From assembly GCF_009761815.1 (NCBI RefSeq), contig NZ_RWIN01000122.1, positions 1-64,000 on the forward strand: a stretch of 64,000 nucleotides of DNA, in the 5' to 3' direction. Shown here piece by piece: positions 1 through 8,397 of the stretch (position 1 is its first letter; every line of letters starts with the position of its first letter). A program made the translations under genes and the position numbers. A model generated the notes under the pieces. That model saw nothing but the letters and a program-made list of their open reading frames with translations. It had not been told where the DNA came from and searched no databases. Origin of the DNA: Pseudomonas sp. PB120. Its GTDB lineage: Bacteria; Pseudomonadota; Gammaproteobacteria; Pseudomonadales; Pseudomonadaceae.

Positions 1-60
1 TCCCACATTGGATTTGCGTACGCCACAAATCAAATGTGGGAGCGAGCCTGCTCGCGATGG
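1..60. repeat. REP-like palindrome pair cut by the window start
   Basis: The first bases read as the end of one REP unit, and a GTGGGAGCGAGCCTGCTCGC-type unit follows at about 35-58 in inverted orientation. This is the same class as the pairs at 28.0 and 41.1 kb. The left partner is incomplete because it starts outside the window. It lies just past the stop of the acetyltransferase gene. Confidence 0.7.
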
Positions 61-65
61 GGGCC

Positions 66-518
66 TCAAGGACGACGCATCCCGATATGCGGAATACCAT
101 CCTCAACATACTCCTCACCCGCCACGACAAACCCGTACCGCCCGTAATACCCCTGCAAGTGCGCCTGGGCCGAGAGATAAACCGGCACATCGGGCCAGCG
201 TTTTTCGGTTTGTTTCAACGCCTGGGCCATCAACTCATGCCCAAGCCCGGTGCCGCGCACGCCGGGGGCAATGATCACCCGTCCGATCACCACGTCGCCG
301 CCCTGCAACTGCGGGTCGAGCAGGCGCAAGTAAGCCACCAGCCGATCCCCGTCCCAGGCCATCAAGTGGCAGGTGTCGCCCTCCAGGTCCTGGCCATCGA
401 TGTCCTGATACACGCATTTCTGCTCAACGACGAACACCTCGGCCCGTAACTGCAAAATGGCGTATAGCTGCTCTTTGCCCAGATCGTTGTGGTGTTTGCA
501 GATCCAATCGACTGTCAT
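66..518 (-). CDS. ElaA-type GNAT N-acetyltransferase
   Basis: A 150-residue protein of the ElaA branch of GNAT acetyltransferases, which transfer an acetyl group from acetyl-CoA to an amine. The substrate is unknown. The N-terminal half carries the ElaA-like pattern LYAILQLRAEVFVVEQ, and the acetyl-CoA loop follows as GRVIIAPGVRGTGLGHELM (R/Q-x-x-G-x-G/A type). The C-terminal part (YLSAQAHLQGYYGRYGF) is typical of the family. I chose the ATG at 518 rather than an upstream start because AGGAATG sits just before it, the family begins with a short W-containing segment, and the length then matches the ~150-aa family size. It is monocistronic. Family assignment is firm, the role is not. Confidence 0.88.
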   Translation of the reverse strand: MTVDWICKHHNDLGKEQLYAILQLRAEVFVVEQKCVYQDIDGQDLEGDTCHLMAWDGDRLVAYLRLLDPQLQGGDVVIGRVIIAPGVRGTGLGHELMAQALKQTEKRWPDVPVYLSAQAHLQGYYGRYGFVVAGEEYVEDGIPHIGMRRP

Positions 519-773
519 CTTCACATTCCTTGACCAAGTCGTTCCGATACTAAGCGCCCGGGTGAAAGATGTCTTCAAGACGAAGAAATCTGTGACAAAG
601 GCCAAAATGCCATCATTCATTTCGTGCGGCGTTGTCTTCTTTGTGTAATCTTCGATGACGCGCTTTGCAGTGGCTTCAATGAGCTAAGGTAAGACCGGAG
701 TCATGTCGGTACAGAGCCTGAGAGTTTTGGCTGAAAACACGCCGGGCAGCCCGCCCGCTAAGGATTTTCTAGC

Positions 774-1511
774 ATGCCGCGATTGCATCGAGCGTTTGCT
801 TTGATTGGATTGCTGTTGCTGACTCAAAGCGCGGCAGCGGAAAAGCTGCGGCTGGTGGCCGATGCCTGGCCGCCCTTTACCGACGCCACGCTGGTCAACG
901 GCGGATTGGCCACCGACATCGTCAGCACCGCGCTGGCCCGGGCCGGCTATGCCAGTGATTTCGAACAGGTGCCGTGGGCGCGGGCCTTGCTGGGGTTGGG
1001 CGAGGGCCGATACGACGTGTTGGTCAACGCCTGGTACACCGACGAGCGCACCAAGCTTGGTCAGTTTTCCGGCGAATACCTGCTCAATCGCGTGCGCTTT
1101 CTCAAGCGCAAAGACGCGCCCATCGAATTCAACAACCTGCAGCAACTGCACACCTATCCGATAGCGGTGGTGCGCGGGTACGCCTATTCGCCGGCATTCG
1201 ATGACGACGCATCGATGCAAAAAATTCCGGTGCACAGCTTTGCCATGGCTGTGCGCATGCTCGCGGCCGATCGGGTCAAGCTAACCCTGGAAGACGAGTA
1301 CGTCGCCCGTTACTACCTGGCCCGGGAATCAGCCAAGGTGCGCAACGCCGTAGAGTTCTTGCCCAAGCCGCTGAGCGAGAACAGCCTGCATATTCTGGTC
1401 AGCCTGAAGAACCCCAAGCATGAACAGATCGTCGCCGGTTTCGACCGCGAGATTGCGGCGATGAAGGCGGATGGGAGTTATGGGCGGTTGATGAAGCAGC
1501 ATGGGATGTGA
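774..1511 (+). CDS. Periplasmic solute-binding protein (transporter substrate-binding family 3)
   Basis: A 245-residue exported protein. A signal peptide (hydrophobic stretch LIGLLLLTQSAAA, cleavage near residue 22) is followed by KLRLVADAWPPF, the usual opening of family-3 periplasmic binding domains for amino acids and related polar solutes. The rest follows the two-lobe pattern, including RYDVLVNAWYTDERT and a C-terminal FDREIAAMKADGSYGRLM helix. No ABC permease or ATPase is adjacent, so it may be an orphan sensor-like binding protein rather than part of a transporter. The ATG is preceded by AAGGA about 11 bases upstream. The ligand cannot be named. Confidence 0.85.
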   Translation: MPRLHRAFALIGLLLLTQSAAAEKLRLVADAWPPFTDATLVNGGLATDIVSTALARAGYASDFEQVPWARALLGLGEGRYDVLVNAWYTDERTKLGQFSGEYLLNRVRFLKRKDAPIEFNNLQQLHTYPIAVVRGYAYSPAFDDDASMQKIPVHSFAMAVRMLAADRVKLTLEDEYVARYYLARESAKVRNAVEFLPKPLSENSLHILVSLKNPKHEQIVAGFDREIAAMKADGSYGRLMKQHGM

Positions 1512-1542
1512 GTTTTTCCGATGAGGCCATCAGCCACACCTC

Positions 1543-3726
1543 TCAATCCTCACTCGTATCCTTGATCAAATGCGCCGCCAATGTCCGCAACGGCCCAAGC
1601 TGCCGACAGATCAACCCCAACTGCGTCTGCACCAGCCGCTGGCCTTCGTCGATCTCATCCGGCATCTGCTCCAGTTCGTTGGCCAGCGCCTCTTCCTCAT
1701 CGCTCTGAATCGCAATCGGCGATTTGCTTGCCAGGCCCTGGGCGATTTCGTCGATGCTGGCGGCCAGCCTCACACCGGCACCGTCGATCAAATGCTCGCG
1801 GACGTCCGGTGGTAACGGGGTTTCCCGGTGGGCGCCCAGGCCGGACAAATAGCTGAGCAAGGTGTGTGACAGCACCAGGAAACGGAACCCGACGTCCGCC
1901 TCCTTACGGAAATGTCCTGGCTCCATCAGCATGTTGGCCAGTGTCGTCGACAACGCAGCATCCGCGTTATGGGCATTGCGCCGTGCCAGGCGATACGCGA
2001 GGTCGTCGCTTTTGCCGGCGGCGTATTGCTGCATGATCTGGCGCAGATAAATGCTGTTGCAGGTCAGGGTGTTGGCCAGCACCTTGTTCAGGCGTCGGCC
2101 CTGCCAGTCGGGCAGGAACAGGAACACCGCCAGCCCGGCGATCAGGCTGCCGAGTAACGTATCCATCAGCCGTGGCAGGAACAACCCGTAACCGTCGCCC
2201 ACTTGGTTGAAGCAGAACAGCACCATCAAGGTGATTGCGGCCGTGGCCAGCGTGTAGCGGGTGGTGCGGTTGGTAAAGAACACCACGCCGGCGGCAATGG
2301 CGAAGCATGACTGGATCAACGGGTTCGGGAACAGGTCGAAAAGCGCCCAGGCCAGGGTCAGGCCGATGGCGGTGCCGATAATCCGCTGACCGAGTTTACG
2401 CCGTGTGGCGCCGTAGTTCGGCTGGCAGACGAACAGGGTGGTGAGGATGATCCAGTAACCCTGGGACGGGTGGATCAAATGCACCATGCCGTAGCCGATG
2501 CACAACGCCAGGGGCAAGCGCAGGGCGTGGCGGAACAGCAGCGAAGTCGGCGTCAGTTGAGTGCGCAAGCGCACCCACACATCGTTGAGGTTGCGCGGCG
2601 AGCGGTCGAGCAGGCTGCTGTCAGTGGCGTCGGCCAGGGCATCGGGGTTGCTGGCGTCGCTGAGCAAGCGGTCGAGTGTGCCGAGGTTGGCCGCCAATGC
2701 CCGCAACGACCGGAGCAAGCCGCGCCAGGCCGGGTTGCTCTGAATGCGCAGGTGTTCGAGGGAGGCGTGCAAATCACCCAAGGCCTCGGCGAAGCTCGCG
2801 TCATAGATGAATGGCTGGCGCATCTGGATCGACTCGGCCAGCGCTCGGCAGGCCTTGCCCTGCTGGCGCAGCAGGCGCTGACAGCGGAACAGCACGTCGC
2901 TGTGGAAAAAGGCTTCCGCCAGGGCGTTGTAAGGGTAGTGCGATGAGCTGGCGCGCTCGTGGATGTCCTGGGCCAGGAAATACAGCTTGAGGTAGCGGCT
3001 GACTTTCGAGCCCGGTCGACCATTGCCGACCCGGTGCAGAATGATTTCCTTGGCCGCGTTCAATGCCGCCACCACGCGACCGTTCTGTTGGGCCAGTTCC
3101 AGTCGGCGTGCTTCCACGTCCATCTGGCGGATCGGCTCGAACAACGACGATTTCAGCTTGAGGTAAAAACCCAGTTCGCGGAACAACCGCGCCAGGCTCT
3201 GCTGCACCGGCTGATTGGAAAACAGGGCTTGCCACAACACCGAGAGCAAGCCGTACCAGGTCGCGCCGGCCACCAGCAACACCGGCTCGTGCCAGAAATC
3301 GGTCACCGCGCCGCCGCGCTGGTCCACGCCGATCATGGTGTAGACCGACAGAATCAGCGTCGCCGAGGCAATCGCGCCATAGCGTTCGCCCAAGGCGCCG
3401 AGCATTGTCAGGCAGAAGGCCGCGAGGGCGAAGGCGATGATAAAAAAGACGGGGTAGGGGAACAGCAGTTCAACCGACAGCGCGGCGACGAGGAAACACA
3501 CCAGCGTCACGGCCAGCGCATTGAGACGGCCCTGCCAACTGTCGTCGGTTTCGGCCAGGGCGCTGGCGATAATCCCGAGGAACAACGGGATCAGCAGCCC
3601 CATTTGATCCTGGTACCAACACACCGCCATGGTGCCGGTCAGGGCAATGAACACCCGCACGCTGTAGCTGAATTTATCCAGCGCCCAGAGGCGACGCAGA
3701 GACTGACTGAACGAGGTCGATGACAT
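1543..3726 (-). CDS. yccS: YccS/FusC-type inner-membrane protein
   Basis: A 727-residue membrane protein of the YccS / fusaric-acid-resistance (FUSC) superfamily. It shows two hydrophobic blocks: residues ~20-160 (for example TMAVCWYQDQMGLLIPLFLG) and ~400-530 (LALCIGYGMVHLIHPSQGYW, then VLFCFNQVGDGYGLF). They are separated by a long soluble helical segment and followed by a C-terminal cytoplasmic domain. This two-block layout and the length of ~720 match YccS. The family is thought to be involved in efflux, but no substrate is established for YccS, so drug or fusaric-acid export would be inference. It is monocistronic, with a REP pair beyond its 5' side. Confidence 0.85.
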   Translation of the reverse strand: MSSTSFSQSLRRLWALDKFSYSVRVFIALTGTMAVCWYQDQMGLLIPLFLGIIASALAETDDSWQGRLNALAVTLVCFLVAALSVELLFPYPVFFIIAFALAAFCLTMLGALGERYGAIASATLILSVYTMIGVDQRGGAVTDFWHEPVLLVAGATWYGLLSVLWQALFSNQPVQQSLARLFRELGFYLKLKSSLFEPIRQMDVEARRLELAQQNGRVVAALNAAKEIILHRVGNGRPGSKVSRYLKLYFLAQDIHERASSSHYPYNALAEAFFHSDVLFRCQRLLRQQGKACRALAESIQMRQPFIYDASFAEALGDLHASLEHLRIQSNPAWRGLLRSLRALAANLGTLDRLLSDASNPDALADATDSSLLDRSPRNLNDVWVRLRTQLTPTSLLFRHALRLPLALCIGYGMVHLIHPSQGYWIILTTLFVCQPNYGATRRKLGQRIIGTAIGLTLAWALFDLFPNPLIQSCFAIAAGVVFFTNRTTRYTLATAAITLMVLFCFNQVGDGYGLFLPRLMDTLLGSLIAGLAVFLFLPDWQGRRLNKVLANTLTCNSIYLRQIMQQYAAGKSDDLAYRLARRNAHNADAALSTTLANMLMEPGHFRKEADVGFRFLVLSHTLLSYLSGLGAHRETPLPPDVREHLIDGAGVRLAASIDEIAQGLASKSPIAIQSDEEEALANELEQMPDEIDEGQRLVQTQLGLICRQLGPLRTLAAHLIKDTSED

Positions 3727-3856
3727 GAAGTGCGAAGGCCTTCCGAGGCAATGCCGCTAAATTGAGCCAGTAATGACGCCGACGCAATGGCGCCGATCAC
3801 ATCTGACAGCAAAATCTGTTCCTTCCTTGTGGCAACCTCAGGCTTGCATCGTCCCC

Positions 3857-3989
3857 TGTGGCGAGGGAGCTTGCTCCCGCTCGGCGGCGCAGCCGTCGTA
3901 AATCCTGCGCAATGAGTGTGTCAGGCTGACCGTGGTGACAGGTGTTGGGCCCGCTTCGCAGGCCAGCGGGAGCAAGCTCCCTCGCCACA
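3857..3989. repeat. REP pair (BIME), GTGGCGAGGGAGC class
   Basis: Two inverted copies of the unit GTGGCGAGGGAGCTTGCTCCC, each internally palindromic, flank a ~90-base spacer that contains a GGCGGCGCAGCCGTCGTAAA-like conserved tail. It lies between the 5' end of the yccS-like gene and the 3' end of the flavoprotein gene. Confidence 0.9.
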
Positions 3990-4000
3990 AGGTGCGCTTG

Positions 4001-5179
4001 TCAGACGAATTGCGCAGCCGCGTACCCGGAAGCCCAGGCCCACTGGAAGTTGAAGCCGCCCAGGTGCCCGGTCACGTCGAGCACCTCGCCGATGAAGTAC
4101 AGGCCAGGGCTTTTCAGCGATTCCATGGTTTTCGACGACACTTCGTTGGTGTCGACGCCACCCAGGGTCACTTCGGCCGTGCGGTAGCCTTCCGTGCCGG
4201 CCGGCACAACTTTCCAGCTCGCCAGTTTTTCGGCGATGTCGGCGATTTCCGCGTGGGTGTATTGCTTCATCGGTTTGGAGACGAACCAGTTGTCCGCCAG
4301 CAAGTTGGCCATCTTCTTGGTGAAGAGTTCACCGAGCAGGGTTTTCAGCTCGCTGTTCGGGCGTTCGGCCTGCTGCTGTTGCAGCCAGCTCGGCACGTCG
4401 TGGTCCGGCAGGAGGTTGATCTCCACCGTATCGCCGGATTGCCAGAACGACGAAATCTGCAAAATCGCCGGGCCGCTGAGGCCGCGATGGGTAAACAGGA
4501 TGTTCTCGCGAAAGCTCTGGTCGTTGCAGCTCACCAGGCAATCCACCGACGTGCCGGACAGTTCGGTGCACAGCTCCTTGAGCTGATCGGTGATGGTAAA
4601 CGGCACCAGGCCGGCGCGGGTGGGCAGCAGGTCGTGCCCGAACTGCTTGGCCACTTGATAGCCGAAACCGGTCGCGCCCAGGGTCGGGATCGACAAGCCA
4701 CCGGTGGCGATCACCAGCGATTCGCAGGTCAACTGGCCGAGCGTCGTGTCCAGCAAGTAGCCGTTTTCGAGCTTCTCGATGGTCTGGATCGACGTGTCCA
4801 GGTGCAGGCTGACGCCGACCTGATCGCATTCGTTGAGCAGCATTTCGAGGATGTCGCTGGATTTGTTATCGCAGAACAATTGGCCGAGCTTTTTCTCGTG
4901 GTACGGCACGCCGTGTTTGGCGACCATTCCGATGAAATCCCACTGGGTGTAGCGCGCCAGTGCGGATTTGCAAAAGTGCTCGTTTTGCGAGAGAAAATTG
5001 CCCGGTTCGGTGTACATGTTGGTGAAATTGCAGCGGCCGCCGCCCGACATCAGGATTTTCTTGCCAGCCTTGTTCGCATGGTCGATCAACATGACGTTGC
5101 GCCCACGCCCGGCGGCGGTCAGTGCACACATCAACCCTGCGGCGCCAGCGCCAATGATCACGACTTCGGTAGAGCGCAA
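4001..5179 (-). CDS. HI0933/BaiN-family NAD(P)/FAD-dependent oxidoreductase
   Basis: A 392-residue flavoprotein of the HI0933-like family (BaiN/RdsA type). The N-terminus carries the FAD dinucleotide motif VVIIGAGAAGLMCALTAAGR, followed by the family hallmark KILMSGGGRCNFTN. The C-terminus has the second nucleotide motif GLYFIGEVLDVTGHLGGFNF. The enzymatic reaction of most members is unknown. I prefer the TTG at 5177-5179, because GAGGA lies about 7 bases upstream and the next in-frame starts upstream run through the REP pair at 5211-5314, which would add an unlikely repeat-coded leader. Start codon choice is moderately certain. Confidence 0.85.
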   Translation of the reverse strand: MRSTEVVIIGAGAAGLMCALTAAGRGRNVMLIDHANKAGKKILMSGGGRCNFTNMYTEPGNFLSQNEHFCKSALARYTQWDFIGMVAKHGVPYHEKKLGQLFCDNKSSDILEMLLNECDQVGVSLHLDTSIQTIEKLENGYLLDTTLGQLTCESLVIATGGLSIPTLGATGFGYQVAKQFGHDLLPTRAGLVPFTITDQLKELCTELSGTSVDCLVSCNDQSFRENILFTHRGLSGPAILQISSFWQSGDTVEINLLPDHDVPSWLQQQQAERPNSELKTLLGELFTKKMANLLADNWFVSKPMKQYTHAEIADIAEKLASWKVVPAGTEGYRTAEVTLGGVDTNEVSSKTMESLKSPGLYFIGEVLDVTGHLGGFNFQWAWASGYAAAQFV

Positions 5180-5210
5180 AACGGTGTCCTCACACAAAAC
5201 TGATGCGGTC

Positions 5211-5314
5211 CCTGTAGGAGCGAGCTTGCTCGCGAAAAACCTGAGACCGCTGCGGGGTGTCAGGCTTTCAGCGTGATCGTTGACGACCATCGCGAGCAAG
5301 CTCGCTCCTACAGG
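5211..5314. repeat. REP pair (BIME), TGTAGGAGCGAGC class
   Basis: Inverted units CCTGTAGGAGCGAGCTTGCTCGCGA and its complement flank a ~55-base spacer. It lies between the 5' end of the HI0933-like gene and the 3' end of dbpA. Confidence 0.9.
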
Positions 5315-5331
5315 GGGGAAGTGCGTTGTTC

Positions 5332-6717
5332 TTACAGGATACGCACGCGCAGCGAGCGGCCCTTGATCTTGCCATCGTTCAGACGTTGCATGGCCTGCTT
5401 GGCAACTCCGCGTTCCACGGCCACGTAGGCCTGGAAGTCGAAGATCGCGATCTTGCCGACCTGGGCACCCGGAATGCCGGCATCGCCCGTCAGTGCACCC
5501 AGGATGTCGCCCGGACGCACTTTGTCTTTACGGCCAGCGCCGATGACCAGGGTGCTCATTTGCGGCAGCAGCGGGCCACCGCCCTGGGATTTGAGGTTGT
5601 CCAGCTGATCCCAGCTCAACGGCGACTTCTGCAGCAGTTCGATGGCCTGGGCGCGGTGCGCTTCGGACGGGGCAACCAGGCTGATCGCGATCCCTTTCTC
5701 ACCGGCGCGGCCCGTACGGCCTACACGGTGAATGTGGATTTCCGAATCACGGGCCAGCTCGACGTTGATCACCATGTCCAGTGCATCGATGTCGAGGCCA
5801 CGCGCGGCGACGTCGGTGGCTACCAGTACCGACGTACTGCGGTTGGCGAACATTGCCAGTACCTGGTCACGGTCACGCTGTTCCAGATCGCCGTGCAGGC
5901 CGACGGCAGAGATGCCTTTGGCGGTCAGGTGATCAACGGTTTCCTGAACCTGCTGCTTGGTGAAGCAGAAGGCCACGCAGGACGCCGGACGGTGATGCGC
6001 GAGGACTTTGACCACGGCGTCCATGCGCTCTTCCGGAGAAATCTCGTAGAAGCGCTGCTCGATCTGCGTGTCGTCGTGGAACGCTTCGGCCTTCACTTGC
6101 TGCGGGTTGCGCATGAACTTGGAGGCCAACTGCTTGATGCCCACCGGGTAGGTGGCGGAGAACAGCAGGGTCTGACGGCGTTCCGGGCACTGGGCAATGA
6201 TTTCTTCGATGGAATCGTAGAAACCCATGTCGAGCATGCGGTCGGCTTCGTCGAGGATCAGCGTGTTCAGGCCGTGCAGTATCAGCGAACCCTTGCGCAG
6301 GTGCTGCTGGATACGACCCGGGGTGCCGACGATGATGTGCGCGCCGTGCTCCAGCGAGCCGATCTGCGGGCCGAAGGACACGCCGCCGCACAGGGTCAGG
6401 ACCTTGATGTTGTCTTCGGCGCGGGCCAGGCGACGGATTTCCTTGGCGACCTGGTCAGCCAGCTCGCGAGTCGGGCAGATAACCAGCGCCTGGCAACCGA
6501 AGAAGCGCGGGTTGATCGGATTCAACAGGCCGATACCAAAGGCCGCGGTCTTGCCGCTGCCGGTTTTGGCCTGGGCGATCAAGTCCATCCCCTTGAGGAT
6601 CACCGGCAAGCTTTGCGCCTGGATCGGCGTCATCTCGGCATAACCCAAAGAGTCGAGGTTAGCCAGCATGGCGGCGGACAGCGGCAAAGTATTAAAAGCG
6701 GTGGCGATGGTGGTCAC
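5332..6717 (-). CDS. dbpA: ATP-dependent RNA helicase DbpA
   Basis: A 461-residue DEAD-box helicase that assists late 50S-subunit assembly. DbpA is known to be recruited to hairpin 92 of 23S rRNA by its C-terminal domain. Visible motifs in order are Q motif (YAEMTPIQAQSLPVIL), Walker A (AQAKTGSGKT), PTRELADQ, DEAD (LILDEADRMLDMGF), SAT, VATDVAARGLD and HRVGRTGRAG. A C-terminal RNA-binding domain follows (DILGALTGDAGIPGAQVGKI ... VERGVAKQAMQRLNDGKIKG), which is diagnostic for DbpA rather than other DEAD proteins. I prefer the GTG at 6715-6717, with GCAGG upstream; a TTG five codons earlier is the alternative. Confidence 0.93.
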   Translation of the reverse strand: MTTIATAFNTLPLSAAMLANLDSLGYAEMTPIQAQSLPVILKGMDLIAQAKTGSGKTAAFGIGLLNPINPRFFGCQALVICPTRELADQVAKEIRRLARAEDNIKVLTLCGGVSFGPQIGSLEHGAHIIVGTPGRIQQHLRKGSLILHGLNTLILDEADRMLDMGFYDSIEEIIAQCPERRQTLLFSATYPVGIKQLASKFMRNPQQVKAEAFHDDTQIEQRFYEISPEERMDAVVKVLAHHRPASCVAFCFTKQQVQETVDHLTAKGISAVGLHGDLEQRDRDQVLAMFANRSTSVLVATDVAARGLDIDALDMVINVELARDSEIHIHRVGRTGRAGEKGIAISLVAPSEAHRAQAIELLQKSPLSWDQLDNLKSQGGGPLLPQMSTLVIGAGRKDKVRPGDILGALTGDAGIPGAQVGKIAIFDFQAYVAVERGVAKQAMQRLNDGKIKGRSLRVRIL

Positions 6718-6774
6718 GGGACTGGCCTGCAAAACAAAATGTCGCGCAGTGTACCAGCCCAGTGGCCATTCGCC

Positions 6775-8202
6775 CTAAGGCTCTATGTGCTCTTCCGGAC
6801 GCTTGACGCGCCGTCCGTCTTCTCTCGACAGTTGCGAGAAGATGGTCGCAGCCAGCATCGCCATGATTCCGACCGTCACGAAGGTCAGCTGGAACGCGCC
6901 CAGAATCGTGTCCACGCCATCATTTCCGACCTCCGCAGTGAACCCGCCGAGGAGGGCGCCCGCGCAAGCAACCCCGAGGCTCAAGGACAATTGTGCAACC
7001 ACCGACAGCAAGCTGTTGCCGCTGCTGGCGCTGGCGTCGTCGAGGTCGATGAGCGTGACGGTGTTCATCGCGGTGAACTGCAGCGAGTTGATCGCGCCGA
7101 GAATCGCCAGCATTCCCAGCAGCAGCCAGTACGGCGTTTGCTCGCTGACCAGGCCCATGCTCGCCAGCATCAGCCCCAGGGCCAGGGTGTTGCCGGTCAG
7201 CACGATCCGGTAGCCGAGGCGCTCGATCATCGGTCGCGCGACAGACTTGGCGACCATCGCCGCCGCCGCCAGCGGCAACATGCTCATCCCGGCCTGGGAC
7301 GGCGAATAACCCAGCGCGACTTGCAGCAGCAAGGGCACGAGAAACGGCAGGGCGCCACTACCGAGGCGGGCGAACAGGTTGCCGAGGATGCCCACGGCGA
7401 AGGTTCGGGTCTTGAACAGCGAGGGCGCAAACAGCGGATTCTCGATGTGCCCCGCGCGCAACCAATACGCCGCCAGGCACGCCATGCCGCCGAACAGCAA
7501 CAACATCACCCGCAAGTGCGGCAGGTGCAGTTCGCCCAGGCCTTCCATGGCGATGGTGATCAGTACCATCGCCGCGCCAAACAGCAAAAAGCCCAGGCTG
7601 TCGAAGCGCGTGCGTTCACTGCCGCGCAGGTCGGGGATGAACCGCCACACCGCGTAGCAGCCGATGGCTCCGACCGGCAAGTTGATCAGGAAGATCCAGT
7701 GCCAGGTCAGGTATTCCACCATCCAGCCGCCCATGGTCGGGCCGATCAAGGGGCCGAGCAGGCCGGGAATGGTGATGAAACCCATGATCCGCACCAGCTC
7801 CGAACGCGGGTAAGCGCGCAGCACCACGAGCCGGCCGACGGGCAGCATCAGCGCGCCGCCCAGGCCTTGAATCACCCGGGCACCAATCAGCAAGCTCAGG
7901 CTGCTCGACAGCGCGCAGAGCAGCGAGCCGATGCTGAACAACAGGATCGCGCCGAAGAAGATTTTCTTGGTGCCGAACCGGTCGGCGATCCAGCCCGAGG
8001 CGGGGATCAGCAAGGCGACGGTGAGCATGTAGGCGATGATCACGCCCTGCATGCGCAACGGGTCTTCCGCCAGGTCGCGGGCCATGGCCGGCAGCGCGGT
8101 GTTGAGGATCGTCCCGTCGAGGGACTGCATGAAGAAAGCAATGGCGACGACCCACGGGACCCAGCGGGCGGTGACAGCGTCGAGAGGTTGGCGATTGGGC
8201 AT
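6775..8202 (-). CDS. MFS transporter, DHA2 (EmrB/QacA) family exporter
   Basis: A 475-residue major-facilitator protein with about 14 hydrophobic segments, as in the DHA2 drug:H+ antiporters. Family signatures are the opening FFMQSLDGTILNTALPAMA (motif D1), GWIADRFGTKKIF (motif A), IQGLGGALMLPVGRL (motif B) and GLLGPLIGPTMGGWMVEY (motif C, antiporter signature). The short N- and C-terminal tails are presumably cytoplasmic. There is no adjacent periplasmic adaptor (EmrA-like), so it probably acts alone at the inner membrane. The substrate cannot be inferred. It is monocistronic, followed on the 5' side by a REP pair. Confidence 0.9.
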   Translation of the reverse strand: MPNRQPLDAVTARWVPWVVAIAFFMQSLDGTILNTALPAMARDLAEDPLRMQGVIIAYMLTVALLIPASGWIADRFGTKKIFFGAILLFSIGSLLCALSSSLSLLIGARVIQGLGGALMLPVGRLVVLRAYPRSELVRIMGFITIPGLLGPLIGPTMGGWMVEYLTWHWIFLINLPVGAIGCYAVWRFIPDLRGSERTRFDSLGFLLFGAAMVLITIAMEGLGELHLPHLRVMLLLFGGMACLAAYWLRAGHIENPLFAPSLFKTRTFAVGILGNLFARLGSGALPFLVPLLLQVALGYSPSQAGMSMLPLAAAAMVAKSVARPMIERLGYRIVLTGNTLALGLMLASMGLVSEQTPYWLLLGMLAILGAINSLQFTAMNTVTLIDLDDASASSGNSLLSVVAQLSLSLGVACAGALLGGFTAEVGNDGVDTILGAFQLTFVTVGIMAMLAATIFSQLSREDGRRVKRPEEHIEP

Positions 8203-8254
8203 GGGACCTCATGTCGGTCGGAATTTATGCAAGGTCATGGCTGGCACTGACCTC

Positions 8255-8386
8255 TGTGGCGAGGGAGCTTGCTCCCGCTCGGCTGCGAAGCAGTCGTAAA
8301 CCCTGAGAATGCGGTTTAACGGGTAAACCGCATGTACCGGTTTGGGGTCGCTCTGCGACCCAGCGGGAGCAAGCTCCCTCGCCACA
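8255..8386. repeat. REP pair (BIME), GTGGCGAGGGAGC class
   Basis: Inverted units TGTGGCGAGGGAGCTTGCTC flank a spacer that itself holds an inverted repeat (GCGGTTTA / TAAACCGC). It sits between the TldE-like gene end and the MFS gene start. Confidence 0.9.
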
Positions 8387-8397
8387 GGGTTTGGTGT

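Noticed and set aside
5326..8250. Very long plus-strand frame opposite dbpA and the MFS gene
   Set aside because: It is an antisense shadow in GC-rich DNA; its translation is low-complexity and rich in Gln, Arg and His, while the opposite strand has well-known families.
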